This document shows, one piece after another, positions 44,990-53,622 of a DNA stretch of 64,000 nucleotides. The notes beneath the pieces are model-generated. The model did not search any database. It was given only the letters and a program-made list of their open reading frames with translations, and was not told the DNA's origin. The DNA is from Actibacterium atlanticum (GTDB taxonomy: Bacteria; Pseudomonadota; Alphaproteobacteria; Rhodobacterales; Rhodobacteraceae): the NCBI RefSeq assembly GCF_000671395.1, contig NZ_AQQY01000005.1, forward strand, positions 62,001-126,000. Direction: 5' to 3'. The position numbers and the translations under genes are program-made. Every line of letters starts with the position of its first letter. The stretch's first letter is position 1.

Positions 44990-45956
44990 AGAAATCCTCC
45001 GGGGTTTTGCCGTCACAAATCAGATCGCCTACCAACTGCGCCAAGGCGGGGGTCAGCAAATAACCGTGGCGGAACAAACCGTTGACGTGGATCACATCGC
45101 CGATACGACGAATGCGCGGCAGGTTGTCGGCAAAGGCCGGGCGGGCGTCTGTGCCGATTTCCACTAGGTCGGCCTCACCGAACCCCGGATGCAGCGCATA
45201 GGCAGCGCTAAGCAATTCAAGCACCGAACGCACCGTGACGCGTTTGCGGTCTTCGCTTTCCAATTGCGTGGCGCCCAGCATGTAATGCCCGTCGCCACGG
45301 GGCACGATGTACAGCGGATAGCGCGGGTGTAGCAGCCGTACCGGGCGGCTGAGCGTGACATCCGGCGCGTTCAGGATCACCATTTCGCCCTTCACCCCGC
45401 GCAGATCGGGCAGAGCATCGCGGGCGGCCAATCCGCGGCAGTCAATGGTTTGACCTTGCGCAGTTCCCGCCTCAGAAATGAACTCTACCCCGCCGTCTTC
45501 CAGCTGAGTGCGCAGATGGGTCAACATCTGGCGCGGGTTGATGTGGGCCTCGTCCTTGAAGAACAGCGCGCGGTCGAAACGATCCGCCAAATGCGGCTCA
45601 ATTTGCGATAGCGCGCTGCGATCCAGCGTTTCATGGCGCTCGGTACGGCGGGCGAACCGGTCCAGCTCTTGTGCGTCGCGGCTTAACGCGACGGCGACCG
45701 AGCCATTGTGAACAACGTCCACACCGTGCTGCGCGCACCAGTCCGCCGCCAGCTGACCAAGCCGCACGACAGGCTCTTCCGCGCTTTCGCCTTCGCAAAA
45801 CGGCGCCAACATGCCACCTGCCCACCACGAACAGCCATGCGGCCCCGGTGCGGGTGCGGGATCATAGACGCGTAGGGCCACGCCGCGGGCGTGCAATTCC
45901 GTGGCGACGCTTAGGCCCACGATGCCCGCACCCAAAATGGTGATCGGCGCGGTCAT
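44973..45956 (-). CDS. thiO: Glycine oxidase ThiO
   Basis: 327 residues from ATG 45956, overlapping the thiD stop. The FAD-binding Rossmann motif is ITILGAGIVGLSVATEL, and the C-terminal VNGLFRHGYLLTPALA is typical of DadA/ThiO oxidases. It oxidises glycine to dehydroglycine (iminoacetate), the third substrate of ThiG, and so replaces the oxygen-sensitive ThiH. Aerobic thiazole synthesis is therefore expected. Confidence 0.92.
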   Translation of the reverse strand: MTAPITILGAGIVGLSVATELHARGVALRVYDPAPAPGPHGCSWWAGGMLAPFCEGESAEEPVVRLGQLAADWCAQHGVDVVHNGSVAVALSRDAQELDRFARRTERHETLDRSALSQIEPHLADRFDRALFFKDEAHINPRQMLTHLRTQLEDGGVEFISEAGTAQGQTIDCRGLAARDALPDLRGVKGEMVILNAPDVTLSRPVRLLHPRYPLYIVPRGDGHYMLGATQLESEDRKRVTVRSVLELLSAAYALHPGFGEADLVEIGTDARPAFADNLPRIRRIGDVIHVNGLFRHGYLLTPALAQLVGDLICDGKTPEDFYEDHG

Positions 45957-46753
45957 GACCACACCTTGTGGAAGTGGTGTACCGGCCCATGCCCGGCACC
46001 AATGTTCAGGTCATCGGCGCGCAGGATCGCCTGATGCAACCAACCGTGCGCGGCGCGCACGGCTGTGTCGACAGACTGCCCCCGCGCCAGCCCGGCAGCA
46101 ATGGCCGAAGACAAAGTGCAGCCCGTGCCATGGGTGTTGCGGGTTTCGATCCGGTCGGCTTTCAGCGCGATTTCAGCACCATTGATCAGCCAATCGGTGC
46201 AGATATCTCCGGCACCATGGCCGCCTTTCATCAGCACCGCCTTGGGCCCCAATGCCAGCAATTCCCGCCCCTGGCGCTGCAAACCATTGGGCGAAAGTTC
46301 TTCGGGTTGGTTTAGCAGGCAGGCGGCTTCGGGGATGTTGGGGGTCAGAACGGTGGCACGGGGCAGCAGGGTTTCACGCAACGCGCTGACAGCCTCGTTT
46401 GCCAGCAAAGCATCACCGGATTTGGCAATCATCACCGGGTCCAGAACGATGGGTCCGGTATAGCCTTCCAAAGCGCCCGCCACGGCCTCGATCACCTCAA
46501 CCGAGGCCAACATGCCGATTTTCACGGCGCCGATGTCGATGTCATCCAGCACGACTTTGATCTGCGAAGCCACCAGCTCAGGCGCGATCGCCGCGACCCC
46601 GAAAACGCCCACAGTGTTTTGCGCTGTGATTGCTGTGATGGCCGATGTGCCAAACACGCCAAGCGCAGAAAATGTCTTTAGGTCGGCCTGTATTCCAGCG
46701 CCGCCACCGCTGTCAGAGCCTGCAATTGTCAGGGCTGCGGGGTGTTGTGTCAT
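45953..46753 (-). CDS. thiD: Hydroxymethylpyrimidine/phosphomethylpyrimidine kinase ThiD
   Basis: 266 residues from ATG 46753, after GGGAGAGAG. Ribokinase-like fold with [33 protein letters not shown] and the anion hole [17 protein letters not shown]. It phosphorylates hydroxymethylpyrimidine twice, to the diphosphate used by ThiE. It is the first gene of the operon, 66 bases after the end of the TPP riboswitch. Confidence 0.95.
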   Translation of the reverse strand: MTQHPAALTIAGSDSGGGAGIQADLKTFSALGVFGTSAITAITAQNTVGVFGVAAIAPELVASQIKVVLDDIDIGAVKIGMLASVEVIEAVAGALEGYTGPIVLDPVMIAKSGDALLANEAVSALRETLLPRATVLTPNIPEAACLLNQPEELSPNGLQRQGRELLALGPKAVLMKGGHGAGDICTDWLINGAEIALKADRIETRNTHGTGCTLSSAIAAGLARGQSVDTAVRAAHGWLHQAILRADDLNIGAGHGPVHHFHKVWS

Positions 46754-46819
46754 GGCTCTCTCCCAAGCGCAGGAACCGGATGACACGCGGCCTTTTTGCG
46801 GGGTTTCCCAAGGCCGAGC

Positions 46820-46903
46820 TCCGTTCCCTACGCCGATGTTAGTCGGATCAGGTTCGATGGGTTGGCCTGCGCCTCTCAGCCCGGTTTCCCAGGCACCCCA
46901 ACG
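46820..46903 (-). promoter_or_regulatory. TPP riboswitch (THI element) of the thiamin operon
   Basis: Read on the minus strand: GGGGTGCC near 46899-46892, then GGCTGAGAGGCG, CCATCGAACCTGATC and TAACATCGGCGTAGGGA ending near 46824. These are the conserved P1/P2/J3-2/P4 parts of the TPP aptamer in order. It lies 66 bases before thiD and should control the whole eleven-gene operon. A further hairpin between aptamer and thiD may transmit the signal. Confidence 0.95.
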
Positions 46904-47166
46904 GATTTCCGTAACGTTACTGACAGGAACACGGCTTTGTAAACCCCAAGAAATCAAGCCCGGATTTCCGCAGGTTAGGGCCAACCGAATCGATGCTTTC
47001 GTCGCTTACGGGGAATTTTTTCCCAGAAAATCAACAAATTCCGTCTGGGGGCACTATAATAAGCTGTGTCGAACCGGCCGGGGTGATTCCTGTTGCTGGA
47101 TGTAACTAGAAAAAAAACGAAGGTCCGACCCTTCGAAAAATGTCAAAGACACAGGGAGAAATCCAT
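46904..47166. other. Divergent region upstream of thiamin and betaine operons
   Basis: 263 bases without a gene; with the riboswitch and thiD leader the gap is 413 bases. A consensus -10 TATAAT at 47055-47060 with TCAACA 18 bases upstream is a probable promoter for the ABC importer. A run of A (47111-47118) precedes its ribosome site. The thiamin-operon promoter could be TTTACA-18-TAACGT on the minus strand near 46920-46950, a weak match. Confidence 0.45.
47031..47060 (+). promoter_or_regulatory. Candidate promoter for the betaine-type ABC operon
   Basis: TCAACA (47031-47036), an 18-base spacer and a perfect TATAAT (47055-47060), 107 bases before the ATG at 47167. Confidence 0.5.
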
Positions 47167-48141
47167 ATGACATTCCGAATCCGCACAGCTTGTGCGGCCA
47201 TCGCTCTGAGCGCATGTGCAGCCGGAGCGGCCCAAGCAGAATGCGGCGAAGTCACCATCACAGAAATGAACTGGGCGTCGAGCGCAGTGGTTACTCATGT
47301 TTCCAAGTTCCTGATGGAGCAAGGCTATGGCTGCACCGTCAGCACCGTGCCTTCTTCGACCGTTCCCGCTTTGGTGTCGGTCGCCGAAACCGGTACGCCC
47401 GACATTGTGACCGAGTTGTGGACGAACGGCGCACCGGCCTATGGTGAACTGCAGGACGCAGGCAAGATCGAAACTGTCGCCGACGTGCTGTCGGATGGCG
47501 GGATCGAAGGCTGGTGGGTGCCTCAGTATCTGGTCGATGAACACCCCGAACTCGCCACTGTCGAGGGCGTTCTGGCCAACAAAGACCTGCTGGGCGGCCG
47601 TTTCCACAACTGCCCCGATGGCTGGGCCTGTAAAAACACCAACAACGAGCTGACCCGCAACTTTGGTCTGGTCGATGCAGGCTTTGAAATATTCCTGCAT
47701 GGCTCGGGTGAAACGCTGGCAACCTCGATCGCCTCGGCTTTTGAAAACAAAGAGCCTTGGATCGGGTACTACTGGGCGCCGACTGCGTTGCTGGGCAAAT
47801 ACCCGATGGTCTCGATCGATCTGGGTGTGCCCTATGACGAGGAAGTTTTCCTGTGTGCCGCTGACGCGGAATGCGATACGGATGGCAAATCCAGCTGGCC
47901 GGTTGGCCCTGTGAAAACCGTGGTGACCACGGACTTCTCGTCCAAGAACCCCGACATCGCGGCGCTGATGGGCAATGTTGCCTTTACCAACGCGCAGATG
48001 GGTGAGGTGCTTGCCTGGAAAGACGCCAACAGCGCCTCCAACGAAGAGGCCGCCGTGTACTTCCTGTCGACCTACAAAGATGTGTGGGCGGGCTGGATCA
48101 ACGACGATGCCAAGGCCAAGCTGGCCGCGTTGTTGAAGTAA
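47167..48141 (+). CDS. Glycine betaine/choline-type ABC transporter, substrate-binding protein
   Basis: 324 residues from ATG 47167, after AGGGAGAAA. The signal peptide ends about residue 22 (AAGAAQAE). The mature protein is an OpuAC-type binding protein: EMNWASSAVVTHVSKFLME, VTELWTNGAPAY, and several Trp residues (WWVPQYL, GYYWAPT) likely to cage a quaternary amine by cation-pi contacts. It has two Cys pairs, unusual for cytoplasmic but fine for periplasm. Substrate may be betaine, choline, proline betaine or a sulfonium such as DMSP. Genes for permease and ATPase follow. Confidence 0.88.
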   Translation: MTFRIRTACAAIALSACAAGAAQAECGEVTITEMNWASSAVVTHVSKFLMEQGYGCTVSTVPSSTVPALVSVAETGTPDIVTELWTNGAPAYGELQDAGKIETVADVLSDGGIEGWWVPQYLVDEHPELATVEGVLANKDLLGGRFHNCPDGWACKNTNNELTRNFGLVDAGFEIFLHGSGETLATSIASAFENKEPWIGYYWAPTALLGKYPMVSIDLGVPYDEEVFLCAADAECDTDGKSSWPVGPVKTVVTTDFSSKNPDIAALMGNVAFTNAQMGEVLAWKDANSASNEEAAVYFLSTYKDVWAGWINDDAKAKLAALLK

Positions 48142-48156
48142 AATCACCGGACTTGT

Positions 48157-48180
48157 GGGGGCGCTGTTGGCGCCCCCTTT
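48157..48180 (+). terminator. Stem-loop after the binding-protein gene (partial terminator / mRNA stabiliser)
   Basis: GGGGGCGC (48157-48164) / GCGCCCCC (48170-48177) with a TGTTG loop and only three T. Such hairpins after binding-protein genes let the binding protein be made in excess over permease and ATPase. Confidence 0.6.
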
Positions 48181-48228
48181 GCTGTCTGCGCTTCGGGTGC
48201 GGACGCGTCCGGAACAAGAGGATACCTT

Positions 48229-49263
48229 ATGGCCACCTATGATGGCATGTTCGAGGCACTCGGTCTGAGCGACTGGTGCGAAAAAGATAGTTCTGGCGGC
48301 CCCATGACCATGGCCCAGCTGCTGGCCCAAAGTAACGGCGGCGCCGAGGAAAAGACCCCATTCTGGGAGACCCCGTTCCCTTCGCTGGATGAGCTGAACC
48401 AGTCCTGCGACGCAATCGCCCGCACGCGCGATATGACCAGCTGGGTAGAGAACCTGTTTCTGTCTGTGAAAGACGGGCTGAAATTGGTGCTCGACCCAAT
48501 CACCCAACCGCTCAGCTGGGCGCTGGATGGCTCACTTTGGTTGTTTGAGACCCTGCCGTGGTTTGTCGTGATCCCGGCATTGTTGCTGATCGTCTGGTTT
48601 GCAACGCGGTCTTTGGCGCTGGTGGGCGGGGTGGCAGTATCATTTCTGTTTCTGGCCTTCATCGACCACTACACGCCTGCGATCCAGACCTTGTCGATCA
48701 TCTTTGTCTGTACCGGGTTCAGCGTGGCGCTGGGCGTTCCCATCGGCATTTTGATGTCGCGGTCTGACACGTTGCAGCGCATATCCCTGCCGGTGCTGGA
48801 CATGCTGCAAACCCTTCCAACCTTTGTGTATCTGATCCCGCTGATCTTTCTGTTCTCGGTCACGGAATCGAAACTCTATGGCGTGGCGATTATCCTCTAC
48901 GCCATCGTGCCGGTGATCCGCCTGACGGATCTGGGCATTCGACTGGTCGATAAGGATGTGATCGAGGCGGCCGATGCCTTTGGCATGACCAGCCGGCAGA
49001 AACTGTTTGGCGTTCAGATCCCGCTGGCGCTGCCCAACATCATGGCAGGCGTCAACCAGACCATCATGATGAGCCTTGCGATGGTGGTGATCGCCTCGCT
49101 GGTGTCGGCCCCCGGATTGGGCGTTCTGGTGCTGCGCGGCATTCGCAACCTTGAGCTGGGTGTCGGGCTGGTGTCGGGCTTTGGTATCGTACTTCTGGCG
49201 ATCTTGCTGGACCGCGTCACCAAGGCCTCGCTGAATCGTATCAACGCCGCGCAACCCCGATAA
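48229..49263 (+). CDS. Glycine betaine/choline-type ABC transporter, permease
   Basis: 344 residues. A hydrophilic N-terminal segment of about 95 residues precedes six or so membrane helices. The ProW/OpuAB-type permease region has the EAA loop IEAADAFGMTSRQKLFGVQI near residue 245. The long N-terminal segment is also seen in ProW, but here it contains WCEKD and a possible amphipathic helix (WVENLFLSVKDGLKL). It starts 87 bases after the binding protein stop. Confidence 0.9.
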   Translation: MATYDGMFEALGLSDWCEKDSSGGPMTMAQLLAQSNGGAEEKTPFWETPFPSLDELNQSCDAIARTRDMTSWVENLFLSVKDGLKLVLDPITQPLSWALDGSLWLFETLPWFVVIPALLLIVWFATRSLALVGGVAVSFLFLAFIDHYTPAIQTLSIIFVCTGFSVALGVPIGILMSRSDTLQRISLPVLDMLQTLPTFVYLIPLIFLFSVTESKLYGVAIILYAIVPVIRLTDLGIRLVDKDVIEAADAFGMTSRQKLFGVQIPLALPNIMAGVNQTIMMSLAMVVIASLVSAPGLGVLVLRGIRNLELGVGLVSGFGIVLLAILLDRVTKASLNRINAAQPR

Positions 49264-49275
49264 GGAGAGAGACAG

Positions 49276-50328
49276 ATGAGCAAACAAGCGAAAGTCTCGA
49301 TCAAGGGGCTGTACAAAATTTTCGGGGCCACGCCGGAGGCCATGTTGTCCGCCGTCTATGACGGGATCGGCAAAGACGATCTGTTGGAACAGCACGGCCA
49401 CGTGCTGGGCCTGCAGGACATCAACGTCGACATGGCCCCGGGGGAAACCACGGTGATCATGGGTTTGTCAGGGTCTGGCAAATCGACCTTGATCCGTCAC
49501 CTGAACCGTCTGATCGAACCCACCGCCGGGGAGGTTCTGATCGATGGCGAAAACGTGCTGGACTATGACGAGGCCCAGCTGCGCCGCCTTCGGCAGGAAA
49601 AGATGTCGATGGTGTTTCAGAAATTCGCGCTTTTGCCACATCGCACCGTTTTGCAGAACGCCGCCATGGCGCGGATCGTGCGCGGTGAAGAAGAGGCCGA
49701 TGCCGAAAAAGCCGCCGCCAAGTGGCTGGATCGTGTCGGGCTGGCGGGTTTTGAGGATCACTATCCACATCAGCTGTCGGGCGGCATGCAACAACGTGTC
49801 GGGATCGCCCGCGCGCTGGCCAGCGACAGTGACATCATGCTGATGGACGAGGCGTTCTCGGCGCTTGACCCGCTGATCCGTACCGACATGCAGGACCTGC
49901 TGCTTGAGCTGCAGGAAGAGCTGCATAAAACCATCGTCTTTATCACCCATGATCTGGACGAGGCGCTGAAACTGGCCGACCATCTGGTCATCCTGAAAGA
50001 CGGCTACGTGGTGCAACAGGGCGAGCCGCAGCACATCCTGCTGAACCCCAATGACCCCTATATCGAGGACTTTGTCAGCGATATTAACCGGGCGCGGGTG
50101 TTGCGGGTGCGCTCGGTCATGAAGCCGATCAATGGTACCACCAGCTTTGAGGGCGTGGTGGATGCCGATGACAATCTGGAAAAGCTGATCGAGATTTCCG
50201 GCGGCGACACCACCCATGCCTATAAGGTGCAGCGTGATGGCGAAGACGTCGGGGTGCTGAAGATGAAAGACTTGGTGCGCGCGCTGGTGCCTGCCGTACC
50301 GTCCTCGGACGAAAACACGCTGCGCTAG
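49276..50328 (+). CDS. Glycine betaine/choline-type ABC transporter, ATP-binding protein
   Basis: 350 residues. Walker A GLSGSGKST, signature LSGGMQQRVGIARAL and Walker B IMLMDEAFSALD are complete. The N-terminus has the ProV-type extension KIFGATPEAMLSAVYDG. A shorter C-terminal region (about 270-345) resembles the CBS-like osmosensing module of ProV/OpuAA, with the anionic end DVGVLKMKDLVRALVPA. GGAGAG precedes the ATG. The operon ends here, one base from the convergent transglutaminase gene. Confidence 0.9.
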   Translation: MSKQAKVSIKGLYKIFGATPEAMLSAVYDGIGKDDLLEQHGHVLGLQDINVDMAPGETTVIMGLSGSGKSTLIRHLNRLIEPTAGEVLIDGENVLDYDEAQLRRLRQEKMSMVFQKFALLPHRTVLQNAAMARIVRGEEEADAEKAAAKWLDRVGLAGFEDHYPHQLSGGMQQRVGIARALASDSDIMLMDEAFSALDPLIRTDMQDLLLELQEELHKTIVFITHDLDEALKLADHLVILKDGYVVQQGEPQHILLNPNDPYIEDFVSDINRARVLRVRSVMKPINGTTSFEGVVDADDNLEKLIEISGGDTTHAYKVQRDGEDVGVLKMKDLVRALVPAVPSSDENTLR

Positions 50329-50329
50329 G

Positions 50330-51202
50330 CTAAACCGGGATGACATCCACCTGATGGGCGGTCTGATGACCGCCCTCCGACTTCAACGCCCCCTTTACCG
50401 GCGCGACGTCGCTGTAATCTCGCCCGATCGCAACCGAGATATGATCATTCGCCGCTAGGGTGTCATTGGTCGGGTCGATCTCGATCCAACCGGTTTCCGC
50501 ACCGCACCACGCCCGTACCCAGGCATGCATCGCATCCGCCCCTTCCAGTCGGGGTTGGCCCGGCGGGGGATCGGTGCGTAAAAAGCCCGACACATACCCC
50601 GCCGGAATGCCCAGACTGCGCAGCGCGCTGATCATCACATGGCTGAGGTCCTGACACACACCGCGTTTGGCGTGAAACGCGTCCAGCGTCGTGGTCGAAA
50701 CATCCGTGGCACTTGGATCAAAGCTGAAATGTTGATGCACCGCTTGGCTGACGGTTTTGACAGCGGCCAATACTGACATGTCCGCCGTCACCAGCTCTCG
50801 GGCGAAGGCGGCGATGTCGGGCTCCAAAGCGATGCGGGGTGATTTGCCCAAAAAGTGATGGGGGGACCAGTTCGCGATGGATTGCACCGCGCCGACCTCG
50901 GCCGCCATTCCGGCAAGTGGGCAGCTAAGATCCAGCCTCCCGCCCTTGGCGTCGCGTTGCACCCGGCCCTCAAAGGTGAACTCGACCCGTTCAAGGCGCC
51001 GCTCGTGCACCAGTTCGGACAGTTTGTTGCCAAAGAAATCAATCCGCTCGGCCCGGCTGCTGGCGGCCGGGGTGGCGGTGACATTGCTGAAAACAAGGTT
51101 TTGCCCCGGGCAAATGCGGGGTTGCAGGCGCAACAATGTCCGATGCACGGCAGCGGGCGTGTCATAGTCATAGGCGATTCTCAGACGGATATCGAACTGC
51201 AT
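50330..51202 (-). CDS. Transglutaminase-like protein
   Basis: 290 residues with the bacterial transglutaminase N-terminal domain (IRLRIAYDYDTPAAVHRTLL) and the Cys-His-Asp core: Cys in KRGVCQDLSHVM near residue 187, His in DAMHAWVRAW, Asp in IEIDPTND. There is no signal peptide, so it is cytoplasmic. Proteins of this type usually lie beside permuted ATP-grasp and alpha-E proteins, as here. The reaction may be peptide-bond hydrolysis or amide formation; it is not known. Confidence 0.88.
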   Translation of the reverse strand: MQFDIRLRIAYDYDTPAAVHRTLLRLQPRICPGQNLVFSNVTATPAASSRAERIDFFGNKLSELVHERRLERVEFTFEGRVQRDAKGGRLDLSCPLAGMAAEVGAVQSIANWSPHHFLGKSPRIALEPDIAAFARELVTADMSVLAAVKTVSQAVHQHFSFDPSATDVSTTTLDAFHAKRGVCQDLSHVMISALRSLGIPAGYVSGFLRTDPPPGQPRLEGADAMHAWVRAWCGAETGWIEIDPTNDTLAANDHISVAIGRDYSDVAPVKGALKSEGGHQTAHQVDVIPV

Positions 51203-51214
51203 CGCATCCTCCCC

Positions 51215-53584
51215 CTAGCCCAGATAATACGCGGTGATGGCATCGGAAATTCCCGCCAGTTCGCCGCGTACCCCTGCAAGACGCTCGCCGGTCATCTCCT
51301 GTGGGGATGAAATGGCCAGATCGGTTTGCAGTTTCAGCATCAACCGTTCGACATCCGACATCGCTACGCGCTGCACTGCGTTGGCCAGACGGCGTTCTTC
51401 GTCATGCAGTTTATGCGCCTGAAACAGGATCGAGCGCGGATTGTCATCATCCAGCGCCAGCAGATCCACCACCGTATTGCGGCTGCTTTCCACCGAATAC
51501 CGACGCCGGTGCGCCAAGGTGCTTTCGCCGATTTCCAATGCCACATCCAGGCTGCCGGTGGGCGCATCGGGCGCGGTAAACCGGATCAGCGTCGCGGCGA
51601 TCTGATCCGCGCGTTCCAAAGCGCGGCCCATGGTCAGGAAACGCCAGCCCGAAAAGCGGAACATGTTTTCATGCACAAGGCCCGAGAAGCCAGCGGTTTT
51701 GCGCAGCAGCACTGACATGGCATGCATCGCGTCATCGCCCAGTTGCGCCCGCGTGGAGATATCGGCACTGGCGCGGCGCAGATCGTTCAGGGCGTTCCAG
51801 CCATCGGTGGAAAACTGATCGCGGATTTCCGAAGCACACGCGACCGACGCCCCCAACATGTCCAGAATCCCGTCAGGGACTGCGCGGTCTGGCGACAGGC
51901 CAAACTGTGTCAGATGCTCGGCGAAATACTCGACCAGAGGCAGAGCATCGGGGCCATGTGTGGCCAGCCGCCGGTTATAGGCCCGCAGCAGGCGCATGCT
52001 GGCCTCGGCCCGCTCCACATAGCGGCCCAGCCAGAACAGGTTATCTGCAGCGCGGGCGGGCAACTGGCTGGGCAGGCGTCGCATGAAGGGTTTCTTGGCC
52101 TGATGATCGGTCAGAGCTGCCTGTTTGCCGGGCTGATCGGTGACGATCCAGACGTCGGCCACCGTGCCGCCCTTTTGCATCGCCAGCGCCGTGGGGTCGG
52201 TGGTTTTGCCGATCCGGGCATAGCCGCCGGGCATCACTGTCCACCCTTTTTCGGTGCGCGCGGCAAAGACCCGCACAACCATCGGGCGGGGCACCAGTTT
52301 GCCGTCGATCATGGCGGGCGTCGTCGAAAGCGATACGGCTTCCTGCCCAACAAGCTTGCCTCCTTCAGCGGCCAGCCATTCGGCGACCGGGCGCTGGGCA
52401 GTGTCGCGGAACTTGCCTCCAAGGGCGGTGGTTGCACCCAGTTCAAACGGTAGCTGCGAGGACATCGCAGGCCCGATCATCATCCGGTCAAGGTTGTCCA
52501 GAACGAAAGCGCGTTCTTTTTCTTGCCCGCACCACCATGTGGCGATGTTTGGCAGCTTTAGCTGTGCGCCGGTCAACTGCTCGCAGATCCGCGGCAAAAA
52601 GGCCATCAGGGCGCGCGATTCCAGAACGCCCGAGCCAAGGCAGTTCACCATTGCCACCGCGCCTGACTGCAGCGCCGAGACCATCCCCGGCGTGCCAAGG
52701 GCTGAGGTTTCATCCAATTCCAGCGGGTCGGCAAAACGCGAGTCCAGCCGCCGCCACAGCACGCCTACTGGCTCGCGCCCGTGGATGGTGCGTACAGTCA
52801 GGGTGCCGTTTTCGACCTTCAGGTCGCCGCCTTCCAGCAGGTCAAACCCCAGATGGCGGGCGATATAGGCATGCTCAAAATAGGTGTCGGTGTGCTGGCC
52901 GGGGGTCAGGATACCGACGCGGCCCTCACTCTCTTGGCGAAGCCCATTCAGCGCGCTGCGAAAGCGGTTGAAGAACCCGCCAAGTCTTTCAACATTGGAG
53001 TTGGCAAAAAGTTCGCTAAAGACCCGACTGGTGGCCATGCGGTTTTCAATCGCGAACCCCGCGCCTGAAGGCGCCTGAGTGCGATCCCCCAGAACGAACC
53101 AGCCACCATCGGGTGAACGGCCAATCTCAAATGCCAGAAAATGCAGAAAATGGCCCGACCGCGGCTGTACCCCAACCAAAGGCCGCAGCCATTCGGGATT
53201 GCGCGCGACCAGCTCTGCGGGCAGCAGCCCATCGCGCACCATTGTGCCCGCGCCATAGAGATCGGCAGCGACCTGCTCCAGCAACTCGGCGCGCTGGATG
53301 ATGCCGTCAGCCACCCCCTGCCATTCGTCGCCCGAGATGATCACCGGCACGTGGCTAAGCGGCCAGTCTCTTTCGGCGGACTCCGGCCCGGTGAACTGAC
53401 GGTAATACACCCCGGCGTCATGCAGATATTGATCGCCCCGGGCAAAACGGGCCGCCAGTTGGTCTGAACTTTGCGTTGCAAGATGGCGCACCAGCGGCGA
53501 CCAGACCGGGCGCAAAGCCCCGTCTTCAAACAGCTCGTCCGCGACCCCGCTTGGGGGCGCGTAATGATTCAGCAACGCTTTCAT
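51215..53584 (-). CDS. Circularly permuted ATP-grasp protein fused to alpha-E domain
   Basis: 789 residues. The N-terminal two-thirds (about 75-480) is the circularly permuted ATP-grasp domain, with VGILTPGQHTDTYFEHAYIA, a LVNCLGSG-like turn (AMVNCLGSGVLES) and the Arg/Lys-rich ATP-binding end (KLVPRPMVVRVF). The last third (about 500-789) is the alpha-helical alpha-E domain, starting AADNLFWLGRYVERAEASMRL. These two are often separate genes; fusion suggests direct coupling. Predicted to activate a carboxylate with ATP and ligate it to an amine. Twelve bases separate it from the transglutaminase gene. Confidence 0.88.
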   Translation of the reverse strand: MKALLNHYAPPSGVADELFEDGALRPVWSPLVRHLATQSSDQLAARFARGDQYLHDAGVYYRQFTGPESAERDWPLSHVPVIISGDEWQGVADGIIQRAELLEQVAADLYGAGTMVRDGLLPAELVARNPEWLRPLVGVQPRSGHFLHFLAFEIGRSPDGGWFVLGDRTQAPSGAGFAIENRMATSRVFSELFANSNVERLGGFFNRFRSALNGLRQESEGRVGILTPGQHTDTYFEHAYIARHLGFDLLEGGDLKVENGTLTVRTIHGREPVGVLWRRLDSRFADPLELDETSALGTPGMVSALQSGAVAMVNCLGSGVLESRALMAFLPRICEQLTGAQLKLPNIATWWCGQEKERAFVLDNLDRMMIGPAMSSQLPFELGATTALGGKFRDTAQRPVAEWLAAEGGKLVGQEAVSLSTTPAMIDGKLVPRPMVVRVFAARTEKGWTVMPGGYARIGKTTDPTALAMQKGGTVADVWIVTDQPGKQAALTDHQAKKPFMRRLPSQLPARAADNLFWLGRYVERAEASMRLLRAYNRRLATHGPDALPLVEYFAEHLTQFGLSPDRAVPDGILDMLGASVACASEIRDQFSTDGWNALNDLRRASADISTRAQLGDDAMHAMSVLLRKTAGFSGLVHENMFRFSGWRFLTMGRALERADQIAATLIRFTAPDAPTGSLDVALEIGESTLAHRRRYSVESSRNTVVDLLALDDDNPRSILFQAHKLHDEERRLANAVQRVAMSDVERLMLKLQTDLAISSPQEMTGERLAGVRGELAGISDAITAYYLG

Positions 53585-53622
53585 CCCGCCTTGTTACCTG
53601 CCGCGAAAGGATTCCCCAAGGA